This document shows, in pieces, positions 11,169-22,091 of a stretch of 64,000 bases of DNA. Made by a program: the position numbers and the translations under genes. Position 1 is the first letter of the stretch; every line of letters starts with the position of its first letter. The stretch comes from Phytophthora quininea (taxonomy: Eukaryota > Oomycota > Peronosporomycetes > Peronosporales > Peronosporaceae), in the NCBI GenBank assembly GCA_011947345.1, contig JAAVTG010000788.1, forward strand, positions 186,001-250,000, read 5' to 3'. A model generated the notes under the pieces. The model did not search any database. It had not been told where the DNA came from and worked only from the letters and a program-made list of their open reading frames with translations.

Positions 11169-12406
11169 ATGCGTTCAAAGCGGTTCTTGCTACTAGCAGT
11201 TCTCGTCGCAATCACATCGGCGGCGCAGTTCGGTCCGATCAAGGCAACGACTTCAACACTCTCAGTCGAGAGAAACTTGGACGACACAGAGGAGAAGACC
11301 TCCAGCTTTCCGAGGCGCTTAAAGGGCTTAGCCTCTGTCGCGGACAATTAAGAGAGAGTAAGCGTCAGCAGTCTTAAAAACTCACTGTGTGACGGAATTG
11401 CCGTCAGCGACAACATGTTGCAGACGGCAACTCCGTCAATACGTTTTGAGACTATCCAGATTATGCTGGATAGCTGGCTATCTTTATAGTAGTAAACATG
11501 AATACACAAAGCGTTCCTATTGGTCGAGGGCTTCAAGTTCAAGATTACACCTTCTAGGTGTCTCAAGAACGTCCCATAATCTTTACTCTGATTGGCTCTT
11601 AAATTCTACGGATTTGAAAGAATCCAGTTATTGATGGATTCTTGATTATGGGACGCATCAAGAAGATTCAAGATTCGAGCTACATTTCCAGTTAGGAGCT
11701 GTTCATTGGTAGATCTAGGATTTCATATGGACTTAGAGAATTGATAGGCTTTAGGATGGGAACTGGATTTCCCTTTGCGTTTCCCCAACGCGCGCTAGCA
11801 CGATAAACTTGCCTGATCAATCTCACTTCTCAATTTACTCTCCAAGTGCCAAGGCTCCTCCCTTCGACAACTACTCCGCCCGCAGCAACACCGCTGCCAG
11901 CACCAACTCTTCGTCGCCGTCTCGCTCAACGCTCCTCGCCCGCGCAAGTTGTTACACACTGACTTTGAAAGAAGAAATACAATGGGTGGCAATCCAATGG
12001 AGACACCCCGCTCATGGTATTCGACAATCTACAAGCTTTAAAGATACCACTCAACAAGAAGACGATGATGTCGTGGTTCAAGTACTCGCTCAAGTATGCT
12101 GCGGTCCAAGGCGAAGACAACGTGGCTGCCTCTTACACCAACATTTTCAAAGCCATGACGAAACGGGTGCCCGAGGAAGAGGTCCCGCTGCTGCTGGTCG
12201 CCATGATGAAGGACCCCAAGCTCGACAAACTCTTTCGGACGTTTCAAGCGCGGCAGTACAAAACCTGGAAAGGTCAAGGCTGGAGCTCCAACGATGTCAA
12301 AAAGGTCTTGCGGGTGCAAACGCTTGGAAAAACGCTCGACGAGCTGAAGAAAGACAATGCCTATCTGTTCTGGCAGGGCTACGTGCGCGAGTTGGCAAAG
12401 AAATGA
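11169..12406 (+). pseudogene. RxLR-like WY-domain effector split by a solo LTR
   Basis: 5' part, 11169-11351: a 60-codon frame with an evident signal peptide (MRSKRFLLLAVLVAITSAA) and a degenerate RxLR/EER region (ERNLDDTEEK, then FPRRLKGLASV). 3' part, about 11970-12406: a frame with WY-type effector signatures, opening near YNGWQSNGDTPLMVF and running through MSWFKYSLKYA, KDPKLDKLFRTF and WSSNDVKKVLRV to VRELAKK and a stop. A 569-bp solo LTR with a 5-bp target duplication lies exactly between them. Even with the LTR ignored there is a stop and a frame change between the two parts, so the gene is dead, or the halves come from two effectors. The core of the 3' part (12014-12406) could still encode 130 residues but has no signal peptide. 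Confidence 0.6.
11388..11956. mobile_element. solo LTR (569 bp) with 5-bp target duplication
   Basis: Begins TGTGACGG and ends GTTGTTACA, the canonical TG...CA of LTRs, and is bordered on both sides by CACTG (11383-11387 and 11957-11961). It contains CCAAT-like ATTGG motifs near 11518 and 11589 but no coding potential. There is no internal retrotransposon region, so it is a solo LTR left by recombination between two LTRs. It separates the two halves of the effector relic. Confidence 0.75.
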
Positions 12407-12474
12407 TAAGCATTTGCCACCAAATTTGATGCTTCGTTCGGCGATTATTCTTGTATTTCGTTACGTTTTATATC

Positions 12475-13100
12475 TTACAAGTTGATGCTGACAGGAGTCG
12501 TGGAGCTGCTGTACCTCTTGACAAACTCAATCAGTGCCTCAAACTGCGTGTAGAAGTCTTCTAGTCGACTTGGTTTTACTTTCAATCGTTTGATAATCGC
12601 ATTCGGTGCGATCAAGTTTGCTGCCGAGGCTGCGTTCATGTCGATCTCTCCAGCGCATATGGCAACCACGCCAATCTGGGGCGCGTTCGAGCTCTTTAGC
12701 AACTGCTTGACATCAACGGCGCTTGATCCGGCAAAGATTACTTCCAAAATCTCGTCTGGGAATCATTCGTGATAATCTACTCGTTGTTGCAGCGATCAGT
12801 TTGACCAGCACACAAAGCCAACCACTGTCGCAGTCACGAGCACCAGACCTTGAGATAAACATGTACATTATTTGAATATTATTTCTTCGCGAGGTGTTTA
12901 GCTGTCTACGAATTTAATCGCAGTGCTGCATCGTTTTGTTGTCGTTTATGCTGGTCATTCGCACTCGGAACGCGGGTAACCTGCCGCTCTTGCAGGAATT
13001 TGTCGAGGTTATACGTGGATTTCACGTCGAACTGCATTCGTCTGTCTATCTTGCCGGTGATAAAATATCTCAAGATCATATCGTCTAAGTGAAACATCAA
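12475..13100 (-). CDS. hypothetical, possible multi-exon gene fragment
   Basis: Frame 12475-12757 reads into a tidy 90-residue segment (EVIFAGSSAVDVKQLLKSSN ... EDFYTQFEALIEFVKRY) and opens right after a TTCCCAG acceptor at about 12758. Farther upstream on the same strand, 12906-13100 reads FITGKIDRRMQFDVKS, and between them around 12795-12850 is a hydrophobic stretch (GLVLVTATVVGFVCW). They could be exons of one membrane-associated protein, but I cannot join them cleanly and recognise no family. Confidence 0.3.
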
Positions 13101-14358
13101 GGCAGACCAACAAATAATTGTTGCGTATTACTGTCAAAAATGTACGCCTATGAAACAGGAACTCTAGCAACTTCAGTTGTACCATCCCATTTGGTTTCGC
13201 TCAGATAGCTGCAGCGAGTAGTGCGGATGATGACCGTAGAAAAATAAAAAGGCATTTCGCGTCCACGCGTCAAGGAACCATACCATCAGCGCCAGCCCAC
13301 TGTTTTCCCTTTAAGGAGAAAATGGTTTATCACCGAGCTTTGACAATTGACAAGCGAAGCTAAACTAAACTTGCGAATGAATCATTCGGAATGGTGTTCA
13401 TGCAATCCGCCATTGCGGCCGAGTCTAAAAGATGCGACAAGGTGCTGGAAAAGAACAACTTTAGCCACCGTACGCAAAATATGATTTCCAAGTAGTATCA
13501 CTAAGAAGAAAATACAAAGCGATCGCTGCAATAACGAACAAACTGTCCCGTAATGGCAACAAACTTTACGATTAGCAGCCAGAAGCCGCGATGTCACATT
13601 GCCAGGAAGGAAGAACGAGCCGTAGCAAGATTTCGTGACCATCCCTACTGCTTCGCAGTAAAGAGTGAATAGAAAATAACGATTGCGCGTGCACTTGACG
13701 ATGCAAAATGGAAATGATCATGTTAGTTAAGACTTCCTACTACTCGCTAGCCTATGAGGTATTCTAGAACACTCGAAGCCTCACCACACAAATCCTCTGC
13801 TGTGCGAATTGCTGCTGTCCTGTCCGTGCAGATTGTAGCCAATCGTCTTCTAGAACTTCTACAGAGAATTGGAAGCAGCGGTGGAAATCTCTGGATTTGG
13901 TTTTGGATGGAGTGACGTTCAGCTTGGTGTAATCATTTTGCGTGGTCATCATCCGGATACTCCTCTTATCCGGACGTTCAACTTTGCTTCCCCGTCGACG
14001 GCGTCACGATCTCCGTCCGCACTGAAGTTGCAGTGAACTTCAACCTCGTCGAAACCGCCGGGAAACCCGCCACGATTGGCCGTTAAACGGCTGCTGCTCT
14101 CCAGGATTGGTCGGAAATTGTGCAAAGGCAACTTGTCGGCATGGCTGTGCTGTGCTTTCACCGTGCAAGTTGCACAGCTACAACACCCGCTCGATCCCTT
14201 TTGTCCTCACTCTCGATTTCGCGTTGACCCGCGCAGGTCCCGCTTTGCGTCCTCTCCCAAGCGGAAAGAAATTGCCAGCCATTCAGTGATCATCACTCTC
14301 GCACCCCCAAGTTGCCTTCAACCTCACTTTCGATTCCGCACTCGGGCCGACACCCACC
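13101..14358. other. intergenic, upstream region of CPT1-like gene
   Basis: No gene I can support. Short frames at 13382-13642, 13764-13952 and 13949-14161 (all minus) show no domain. The last 80 bp before the CPT1 start are pyrimidine-rich, with CCTCACTTTCGATT near 14320 that loosely resembles the oomycete initiator. Confidence 0.35.
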
Positions 14359-16743
14359 ATGGCGGAAGCGCACCAAGCCATCGGCGTCTTCGGCGAGCAC
14401 AAGCGCGGCGTGGAGCTGCTCTACTCGGACGAGGGCATTCGCGTGTCCTTCACGATCCCGCCGCCGCAGGAGATCCGTCGCCATGTGCTGCGCCAGCTTT
14501 TCCACATGCAGCGGGCCGTCAAGCGCGGCGTGTACCCGGCGCCGCCTCTGGTGGCCACGCTCACGGTCCTGGGCGTCATGGCGGTGACGGTGGCATCTCC
14601 CTCCGAGTCCTGGTGGCGCAGTGGCCCCATCTCGGAGCTCGTGTGGCGTATAGGCAACGTCCTGATGCCGTACTGGCACCTGCTGCCTAATTCGCTCTAT
14701 GTGGCGTACTTGGCCGCGTGGACAGCGTTCCTGGGGCTGCTAGTACTCATGGCGATCCAGAGATTGTTCCTGAGACTGCTGCTGAGCTACAGGGGCTGGC
14801 TCTACTTGGCTCCGAGAGAGAAGAGCAAGGTGGTCATGTTCTGGGCCATGCTGTTGAAGGTCTTTGGTGGTCGTCATCCATTGACCTACAGTTTCCAAGA
14901 TGCGCTGCCGCGTCTACCGCTGCCGTCGTTAAAGGAGACGGTGAGCCGGTACTTGAAGAGTGTGCACCCGCTGCTGACCAACAAAGAATACGAAGAAGTG
15001 GAGAGAATGGCGGACGAGTTTGTTAAGCACGAAGGACCCAAACTGCAGTTCTATCTGTACCTCAAGAGCTGGTGGAGCTCCAACTACGTCACGGACTGGT
15101 GGGAGAAGTACGTCTACTTGAAGGGAAGGTCTTCGCTCATGATCAACAGCAACTACTACGCGCTGCCGGGGGCCAATCTGGACTTTAGTCTGACCAAGAA
15201 CCCTTTGGCCTTGTCGGCTGCCTTAGTGCACGAGTTTTTGCTGTTCAAACAGGATCTGGACAGGGAGCAGTTGGCACCGCAACTCATTCGAGGCATCGTA
15301 CCGCTCTGTATGAGTCAGTACCAGCGTATCTTCTCATGCACGAGGATCCCCGGCCGCGAGACCGACACGTTGAAGCTGTACCGAGCCAACTCGAAGCACA
15401 TTGCAGTGTTCTGCCGTGGACGAGTGTTCAAGCTGCCACTGTTTGAAAAAGGACAGTACGGGAAGCTATTGTCCAAGTTTGAGATTCAACGTCAGTTTGA
15501 ATGGATCGAAGCGACTGCGTTGGCTTTAGGAGAGCCAACCGATGCGGAGCAGAACCTGTCAGCTTTAACTGCGGCTGGCCGCATTGAGTGGGCCGAGAAT
15601 CGCGAGCGATTCTTCTCGAGCGGGATTAACAAGCGCTCATTGGAAGTGATTGAGTCTGCAGTGTTTGTAGTGGTGCTGCAGAACGACAATGCAAAGGATT
15701 GGACCTCCATGGGCAAGGATCTCATCCACGGTAGTGGAGGCAACCGCTGGTTTGACAAATCCTTCAACTTGGTGGTGTACAAGAACAGCGTCGCAGGTAT
15801 CAACGCCGAGCACGCGTGGGCAGACGCTCCTGTGATGGCACACGCATGGGAGCAAGTCTACACGAAACAATGCTACTCGATGCCGTACGATGACGAAGGC
15901 AACACACTAGTAGAGACAGACGCTGAACGCACATCGAAGTTGCCGCAATGTAGACTCCTCCAATGGGATTTCGCTACAGGGCTAGACACGGCTATTCTCA
16001 AATCTCTCACAGACGCGAAGGCTGCAATCGCTGAATTCGACCTCAAGGTAATCTCGCACACTGACTACGGCAAAGGACTGATCAAGAAATTCCGCGTAAG
16101 TCCCGACGCGTTCATCCAGATGACTCTGCAGCTCGCGTACTACCGCAACTCGGGGACCATCACGCAGACCTACGAGTCGAGCATGACTCGCCTGTACCGC
16201 GATGGTCGTACGGAGACTGTCAGACCCGTTACAGACGAATCGAAGGCGTTTGTGCTCGGTATGGTGGACCCGAAATTGTCGGACGCAGAGAAGCTGAAGC
16301 TCCTTCAGCGAGCTTGCGAGGTCCACCAGGATAGCTACCGCAACGCTATGAGTGGCAAAGGTATTGATCGCCATCTCTTTACGCTGTACTGTGTGTCAGT
16401 GGGCTTCAACATCGAGTCGCCGTTCCTAAACAATGCACTCAGCAGACCATGGCGTCTTTCGACGAGTCAGCAGCCGCAGCAACAGACAGACAATTGGAAA
16501 CTTGTAGAGAAGGCACTCAAGGGGACCAAGTTCTCTCTGGATGACGCACGTTGTCCCGGTGGTGGCTTCGGCCCAGTAGCGGAGGATGGCTACGGAGTTA
16601 GCTACATGGTCGCTGGCGAGGACATGCTTGGCTTCCACATCTCCAGCAAGAAGTCCTGCCCATCGACTAGCTCCGACAAGTTTGCGGGCGACATTGAGCA
16701 GGCCCTGGCTGACCTCAAGGCCCTCTGGCACCCAAAGGAGTAA
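14359..16743 (+). CDS. CPT1: carnitine O-palmitoyltransferase 1-like
   Basis: An intronless 794-residue choline/carnitine acyltransferase. It transfers long-chain acyl groups from CoA to carnitine, the entry step for mitochondrial beta-oxidation. The N-terminus has two membrane spans (about residues 63-83 and 113-136), as in outer-membrane CPT1, preceded by a short regulatory-type segment. The catalytic region has the typical LPLPSLKETVSRYLKS start, NYYALPG, LYRANSKHIAVFCRGRVFKL, and the catalytic His in GINAEHAWADAPV at about residue 485. After that come the YGKGLIKK CoA-binding region and the C-terminal GGGFGPVAEDGYGVSYMV and SSKKSCPSTSS. The length fits CPT1 (about 770-790) better than CrAT or CPT2. 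Neighbours give no operon-like context. The gene is complete and shows no frameshift. Confidence 0.93.
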   Translation: MAEAHQAIGVFGEHKRGVELLYSDEGIRVSFTIPPPQEIRRHVLRQLFHMQRAVKRGVYPAPPLVATLTVLGVMAVTVASPSESWWRSGPISELVWRIGNVLMPYWHLLPNSLYVAYLAAWTAFLGLLVLMAIQRLFLRLLLSYRGWLYLAPREKSKVVMFWAMLLKVFGGRHPLTYSFQDALPRLPLPSLKETVSRYLKSVHPLLTNKEYEEVERMADEFVKHEGPKLQFYLYLKSWWSSNYVTDWWEKYVYLKGRSSLMINSNYYALPGANLDFSLTKNPLALSAALVHEFLLFKQDLDREQLAPQLIRGIVPLCMSQYQRIFSCTRIPGRETDTLKLYRANSKHIAVFCRGRVFKLPLFEKGQYGKLLSKFEIQRQFEWIEATALALGEPTDAEQNLSALTAAGRIEWAENRERFFSSGINKRSLEVIESAVFVVVLQNDNAKDWTSMGKDLIHGSGGNRWFDKSFNLVVYKNSVAGINAEHAWADAPVMAHAWEQVYTKQCYSMPYDDEGNTLVETDAERTSKLPQCRLLQWDFATGLDTAILKSLTDAKAAIAEFDLKVISHTDYGKGLIKKFRVSPDAFIQMTLQLAYYRNSGTITQTYESSMTRLYRDGRTETVRPVTDESKAFVLGMVDPKLSDAEKLKLLQRACEVHQDSYRNAMSGKGIDRHLFTLYCVSVGFNIESPFLNNALSRPWRLSTSQQPQQQTDNWKLVEKALKGTKFSLDDARCPGGGFGPVAEDGYGVSYMVAGEDMLGFHISSKKSCPSTSSDKFAGDIEQALADLKALWHPKE

Positions 16744-17756
16744 GAGAGGGAAGTTGTTGTGGTCGTGCGTGAGATACCTGCGTTGGCTTGCCTCTTTGAC
16801 AGCAATCGCAGCTCTTTGCTTGCTTTAAACGCAAGCGCTTAGCGTGTGCGAAGTAGACTGGAAGATTTCTACACGCAGTTTGTGTATTGGTCGAGTTCGT
16901 CGGAAGCTCAGTACTTAGTTTTGGAGGGAAAATGGCAAAGTGCGCGGAAGACTCAAGAACAACTGATCCAACCAAGTAGATCATCGCCGACAAGATAATG
17001 TCATCGCCTTCGATGGTGCAGAAGAATACCCCAAGGAACAACTCGATCTGCCAAATCTGACTAAACTCGATCCCAACAGTAATTTCCAAGATGATCGATG
17101 TGAAATCCACAACGATTTTGACGAACACTTGCAAGAGCAACGAGACTACCCGCGTATCCCCCGAAATTTTGAGTAGCGGGTAGTACGGGTGGTTTCCATA
17201 AAAGAATACAATTGATGCCGAACAGCCGATGGCAATGTCTCGGCGTGCGCTTAGCTCGGTATGCTTGCCGTTGATCTTGCATGAATTGAGAGCCTACACC
17301 CTTCCATTCTGTCGAAACTGTTTGGAGTTTTGCTTGTTTATCGACAATATTGCCAATGGCGCTGTTACTCTTCGCTTGCTGGATAATTAAGTTGTTAATA
17401 TAATGAGTAAGATTTTGTTGTCGATGAATTCTCCACGTTGTTCGAGACGCGATAACGGCTCGGGTTGAAATCTCCAACACAGCCATCCCAAAGGTGCTCA
17501 AGGCCGCAATTCCAGTGTTTTGCATTCCTAGTAAAATAATTCGCGTCTGCGTATCAATCAGCACCATTGGAATGCCAACAAGAATGCACATTATGGGACT
17601 GCTTTGGATCGGCATCTTTAGGACGATATGTTTTGCTGTCTCCTGCAACAGGGTTGTCATCATGGTGCTCGTGTTTAAAATTTGCGTACTGAAGACGATG
17701 AAGTGGAACTCGAGTTTAACGTTGGAAATGCCCTTGACGCAAGATAATCGCGTCAA
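16715..17756 (-). pseudogene. multi-pass membrane protein, broken, oomycete-type family
   Basis: Two overlapping minus-strand frames give hydrophobic segments: IVLKMPIQSSPIMCILVGIPMVLI, then LSTFGMAVLEISTRAVI, and in the next frame FYGNHPYYPLL, LLLQVFVKIVVDFTSIILEI and LFLGVFFCTIEGDDIILSAMIYLVGSVVLESS. It resembles oomycete hypothetical polytopic proteins; no transport function is assigned. The frames do not join without a shift or an uncertain intron near 17290-17330. The outer boundary of the large palindrome (about 17208) lies inside it: the part from 17208 up to about 17760 is repeated in the right arm (27641-28188), but the C-terminal part (below 17208) is present only here. The end overlaps the CPT1 stop by 29 bp. 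Confidence 0.45.
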
Positions 17757-17905
17757 CGCAACTCCTCCTCGCTACAATAAGCTGCTGATAACCCCATTTC
17801 AAGCTGAGAAGTGAAGGCTCCGTCTTCTAGACGACACAACGGACATACTACGCAACGAATTTATCAGCAAAAGAGTAATGAAGAGCATTCAGACAATATA
17901 TTTCT

Positions 17906-18800
17906 CTAGTTTGTGCGGTCTGGTGCCGGTGACTGCAGCGACTGGTATTGCGTGCTGTTTGGACTCGGCAGATTCGTCACTTCCTTCTTATCGTCTGGAG
18001 TGTCCACAGCAATCTGGATCTGAACGTCCTCGTCGTTCTCCGAGTTGGTGTTGGAGTTGTCCCAACCTTCCTTGAGTGGATGCGTCTTCGGGTCGTACAC
18101 GCGATACACGACCAGCGTGAACGTGCTCATGGTGAAGAAGAAGATGTTGATGGAGATCATGAACCAGTTCTGGATCAAGCTGCCGTACGTGAGCCAGATG
18201 ATGTTGTTCATGTAGCCGGCGATGACCATGGGCAGGTTGATGAACGCCGCCGACTTGTACTTGAGAACTTGGTACAGTTTCTCCATCGGAGCGCAGTAGA
18301 GACACAAACTAGCGGCATCTGCGAAGAAACCGAGCACTGTGCTGACTCCGTGGTGTGTTTGGTTGGTGTATCCGAGACCGCCGACGATCGCGTAGATGCT
18401 CAGCACGACGACGATGCAGAGCGTCACGACGACGTTGCGGATCACGTACTGCTTGTTGTCGGAGTAGCGGTAGTAGGTGGATAGGTAGACAACCGCGGCA
18501 AAGTCGCCAACTAGGAAGCACGAGAACACGGGGAAGTAGATCTTGGCCAGATAGCCATACATCATCCTGTCCTAGCATCGAAATTCGTCAGTGAATAGTG
18601 CTCACTAAGTGAACCAAGCAGCAACGAACGTACCAAATGTGCGAGTTGGCGAGTAGCGCTACCAGCGGGAAGACGGATTGTACACCGACGCTCTTGGCCT
18701 TCCAGACACGGTAGATATTGAGTGACGGACTCGTAAGCATGACCAGGTAGGAGCATCCGGCGAGGATGCGGAACACCAGCACGGCGGTGGCGTGGGACAT
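17906..18800 (-). CDS. SWEET sugar transporter, left-arm copy
   Basis: Exon 1 18800-18634 and exon 2 18566-17906, intron 67 bp (donor GTACGT, acceptor GGACAG), 275 residues. Seven-helix MtN3/saliva (SWEET) uniporter: first triple-helix bundle with LAGCSYLVMLTSPSLNIYR and the conserved VGVQSVFPLVALLANSHIW, second bundle with YCAPMEKLYQVLKYKSAAF, the NNIIWLTYGSLI helix and a hydrophilic acidic C-tail. The family moves mono- or disaccharides passively across membranes. It is nearly identical to the right-arm gene at 26597-27491 (one visible C-tail base difference near 18092). The intron at the W/MMYG junction is in the same place as in the SWEET at 54682-55585. Confidence 0.92.
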
Positions 18801-19008
18801 TGTGCTGTTGAAGTGATACCGCGGTGGTGCTGCTGCTGTGAGCTGTTTGCAGCAAGTTCGATAATGAATTGGCCGCCATGAGTGCGAGACGTTAAAGCCG
18901 ACAGATTGCTGTCTCATCTCAAAGCGATGCCGCGTCACATACCCCCGCGTGTCTGGCCGCCGCTGAAGCATACTTCTGCTTAGAGAAACTGACAAACAGC
19001 GGGTTTTT

Positions 19009-19750
19009 CGCAAAATGGAGAGCTTTCGCGAAACGATTCGCATTTGAGGTTCGTTGACGCAAAGGAGGAGCAGTTCTCCGACACTGCTAGCTCGCGATAG
19101 ACTACAAGTGCTGCTGGCTGTCACTCCTTACTTCGATGGACAGCTCCTGTTGTGGCCTGGCTGACCTCAATTGGTGCATGTACACATCATCTTCACCTTT
19201 CCTACGTGAGTAGTCTAGCTCTGTAGGCTTCTCCTAGCTTGACATCATCACCCCATATACGCTTGAAGTGCTCGACGATCACGATTCCGCGGATCTGCGG
19301 GACACTAGCAACTTAGGAGCGTATGAGTTCGTCCTCTCGAAGCTGGGAAGCGGTCAGTGTTGAACGGCTAATGCACATGTTGTGCCCAAGGTTAGCGCGG
19401 CGATGAAGTAACCTCGCTGCGGTTCCCGCCTTGATCGCAAAGCAACAACCTCAAAACGGGACTGCTCACCGCTGTCACGCTTGTACTTGAGCATTGCCCG
19501 ATCGTTTTCCTTGTCTAGGGAAGTAATTGCCCCGTGCAATAGTTTCCCCATCGACACTTCAGGTGGCGGCAGAGGCGAGTTTGGTGCAGGTGCTAAGAGG
19601 AAACGTCAGTGAAGGGCTTGCCACGGAGCTCATGGTTGCTTGTCCGATCCTGCTGTGAGGATGTGACGCTAACAATTGCGCGGGCAGTCAGCAGAGCTGC
19701 TCCTCCTTTTGCGTCAACGAACCCCAAATGCGAAAGCTCCCATTTTGCGA
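19009..19750. repeat. small inverted repeat inside the left arm
   Basis: 19009-19073 and 19697-19750 are diverged reverse complements (shared CGCAAAATGG, GGTTCGTTGACGCAAA and GGAGGAGCAG). The same pair occurs mirrored in the right arm near 25650-25703 and 26327-26391. The region between SWEET and the broken SWEET exon has no supported gene. Confidence 0.6.
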
Positions 19751-20719
19751 GAAAAAACAAACAGCGATGCGAAGAACTGGAAAAAACACGCGCACCGCCA
19801 TTTTTGAGCATGAGCATACAAGCATGAAGCTGTCCGAGGTGCCGACTAACTGAGGACGACGAGTGAAGGTGTCCACAGGATCACAGGGCCGTTAATCACT
19901 GCCGTGAGTCTCTCCAACGGCGGCATGCCCACAGACAGCGGTCGTGACCAGAGCAACAGCTCACCTCGTCGATTTGCATGCTGCTGCCCGGTGCGGTTTG
20001 ACAAGTTAAAGCAGCGTTGACCCTTGTTTTTGAGGCCGACGTTGCTCTGAGAACTGAAGCTGGATGATCCCAGTGGTGTACTCGTTATTCATAGCTGCTG
20101 TAGTGCTCTGCGCAAGACCATCTTGGTGTCGTGTAGTGCTTGGTGTCCAGTGGCGTCGACGTGGAAACTGGATCGTACGTTGTGACGCGCAAGGTTGCCA
20201 TTCCAAGCAAGCAAGCAGCCCACTGCTATTCCGTTCTCGATGACTTCCTCCTCAATCCCAAATTCGACACTACACCCGACGTCGAACGAAGCAAAGACGC
20301 GAGAGGAGTCAAATCCAGCATAGGACACACATGCGCGATTGAAAGGGAGCTCTTCCTCACAAATGCTCGTGGTCCAGCCTTGTCGGTCGTCGAGGTGGCG
20401 GAATTAGTAGCCCAGCGGAAACACATTTCCGGCAGGACAAACTACCTGCCCACCCTCCACACACGACGGACAAGCTGCCAACTCGCAAAAGCGACCAGCA
20501 ACAGCGAGCATCGTGACGTGCGATCGAAAATTGCTATGCTTATGCACCAGATTATGCGGGCTACTGTCACATGCGACGGGCACTGATGCCTCGCTTCCAA
20601 CCCGTTCAGCTAGCAATAGACCGCTCTCCTCAAGCTCCGGAAAGCAAACACAGTCGATTGCTTTGCCGATTCGCGAACATGGCATAGCTATCCAATCCAA
20701 CAAGTAAAAATTACCAGAC

Positions 20720-20886
20720 CACAGATGCGAGTTCGCGAGTAGAGCTACCAGGGGGAAGACAGACTGCATTCCGACGCTCTTGGCCTTCCAGACGCGATAG
20801 ATGTTGAGGGACGGACTGGAGAGCATGACTAGGTAGGAATACCCCGCTAGGATGCGGAACACCAGTACGGCAGTGGCGTGGGACAT
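20720..20886 (-). pseudogene. SWEET exon 1 only, left arm
   Basis: Start ATG and complete first SWEET exon (SHATAVLVFRILAGYSYLVM ... FPLVALLANSHLW), then unrelated sequence in place of intron and exon 2. The frame runs on into that sequence but it has no SWEET homology. It lies about 310 bp downstream of the SDR gene. The same exon with a matching exon 2 start is found at 46327-46724, so this copy was cut off. Confidence 0.8.
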
Positions 20887-21195
20887 CTTGGCTTGGTCAG
20901 CTTGTGTGCGTTGTTCAATTGGGAAGTGAGCAGCAATGCAAATGCATCTCCTGCTAGTCATAAGACCGTCGAAACTGTCGGGATCTACTAATCTTGTAAG
21001 GTGCGTGACATTGCGCGGAAATTGTGCGTCTTTCAGAGCTGACAGACGTCGTCGAATGCTGGGAAAACGTCGCTACTACAGATAACGAGGTAAGAACACT
21101 ATGTGCTGCAAAGCAAAATGTTGTTCTCCTTGTGTAGGTCATCCACGAGCTGCGAAAGGGCCCGGCGAGCCCGCCCAGTTTGTCCGATCGCGCGC

Positions 21196-22001
21196 TTACC
21201 ACGGCAGCTCCGCCGACGGGATGGCGGGGTCCGCGTTGAAGAACTTGCCCGAGTCGTCCATCGACAGCTTGGCCACGATCGCGTCCATGGCTGCCACGGC
21301 ATCGGCCGGCTTGATGATGCCTTGTCCTCCGGCGAGGTCGGTGTCGACGTAGCCAGGGTTGACGGCGGCCACGACGACGTTGTGGTCGCGCAGGTCCATG
21401 GCCAGCGAGCGGGTGACCATGTTGAGTGCGACCTTGGAGGCGCAGTAGCCGTAGATGCCGCGGAAGATGTCGGCGTGGTCGTCCTTGTTGCTGGCGATGC
21501 TGCCCAGAAGGGACGAGATCTGCAGGACGGCCGCCGAGCCGCGAGCCTTGACGGCGAGCTTTAGGTTGGGCAGCAGCGCGCGTGACGAAGAAGGGGCCGA
21601 CAGCGTTCACCTCGAACGGATCCATGAACGACTTTCTCGTGACGGTCTCGAACGTCGTGCGCACGCCGACGCCGGCGTTGTTGATGACCAGGTCGATGGC
21701 CACGCCCTCGAGCTGACGGGCTGCGTCCACAATGGACGCTTCGTCGCTCGAGTCCAGCGTGACGACCTTGAACGGCGACAGAGCGTTGAGCTGCGGAGAG
21801 AGTAACGAGGCAAAACCACTGTTAGGTGTGGAAGCGGACTTGTGAACGGTGAGTGACGGGCTGCCGTACCTTGTCCGTGTTGCTGCTGGTCCGCGCCGTG
21901 CCGATGACGTTCCAGCCCGCGTCGGTGTAGTACTGAGCGAACGCTAGTCCGATGCCACGGGTGCTGCCAGTGATGAAGACGGTTTTCTTGGCGTCGGCCA
22001 T
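21196..22001 (-). pseudogene. short-chain dehydrogenase, left-arm copy of palindrome 1
   Basis: Exon 1 22001-21870 and exon 2 21790-21196, 79-bp intron. Same SDR as the intact copy at 47034-47841, with the NAD(P) motif TGSTRGIG in exon 1, NNAG, and the active-site YCASK. It has lost one CG pair in the GCGCGC tract near 21577-21583, which shifts the frame in the middle. GC-tract errors affect other genes in this window, so the gene may be functional in reality. Confidence 0.8.
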
Positions 22002-22070
22002 GGTCGAAGGTGGGAGGTTGGGGAGGGAGATGGTCGCTTGGTGGGCTTGAAAGCTTTTTGAAAGTGACTC

Positions 22071-22091
22071 ACTCACTCAAAGTGAGTGAGT
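22071..22091. promoter_or_regulatory. perfect 9-bp inverted repeat upstream of SDR
   Basis: ACTCACTCA-AAG-TGAGTGAGT, 70 bp upstream of the SDR start. It is present upstream of all four SDR copies (23310-23330 in the right arm, and in both arms of palindrome 2). It could be a dimeric factor site or a hairpin; function unknown. Confidence 0.4.

Noticed and set aside
11389..11455. A MITE formed by the GACGGAATTGCCGTC-like inverted motif
   Set aside because: The motif is better explained as the start of the solo LTR, whose TG...CA ends and CACTG duplication fit exactly.
17948..18484. 178-codon frame rich in Asp, Val and His, mirrored at 26913-27449
   Set aside because: Antisense to SWEET exon 2 in both arms; no independent evidence.
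20954..21730. 258-codon frame over the SDR
   Set aside because: It follows the frame after the CG loss, giving an Arg-rich non-SDR sequence; the true exon 2 is in the other frame.
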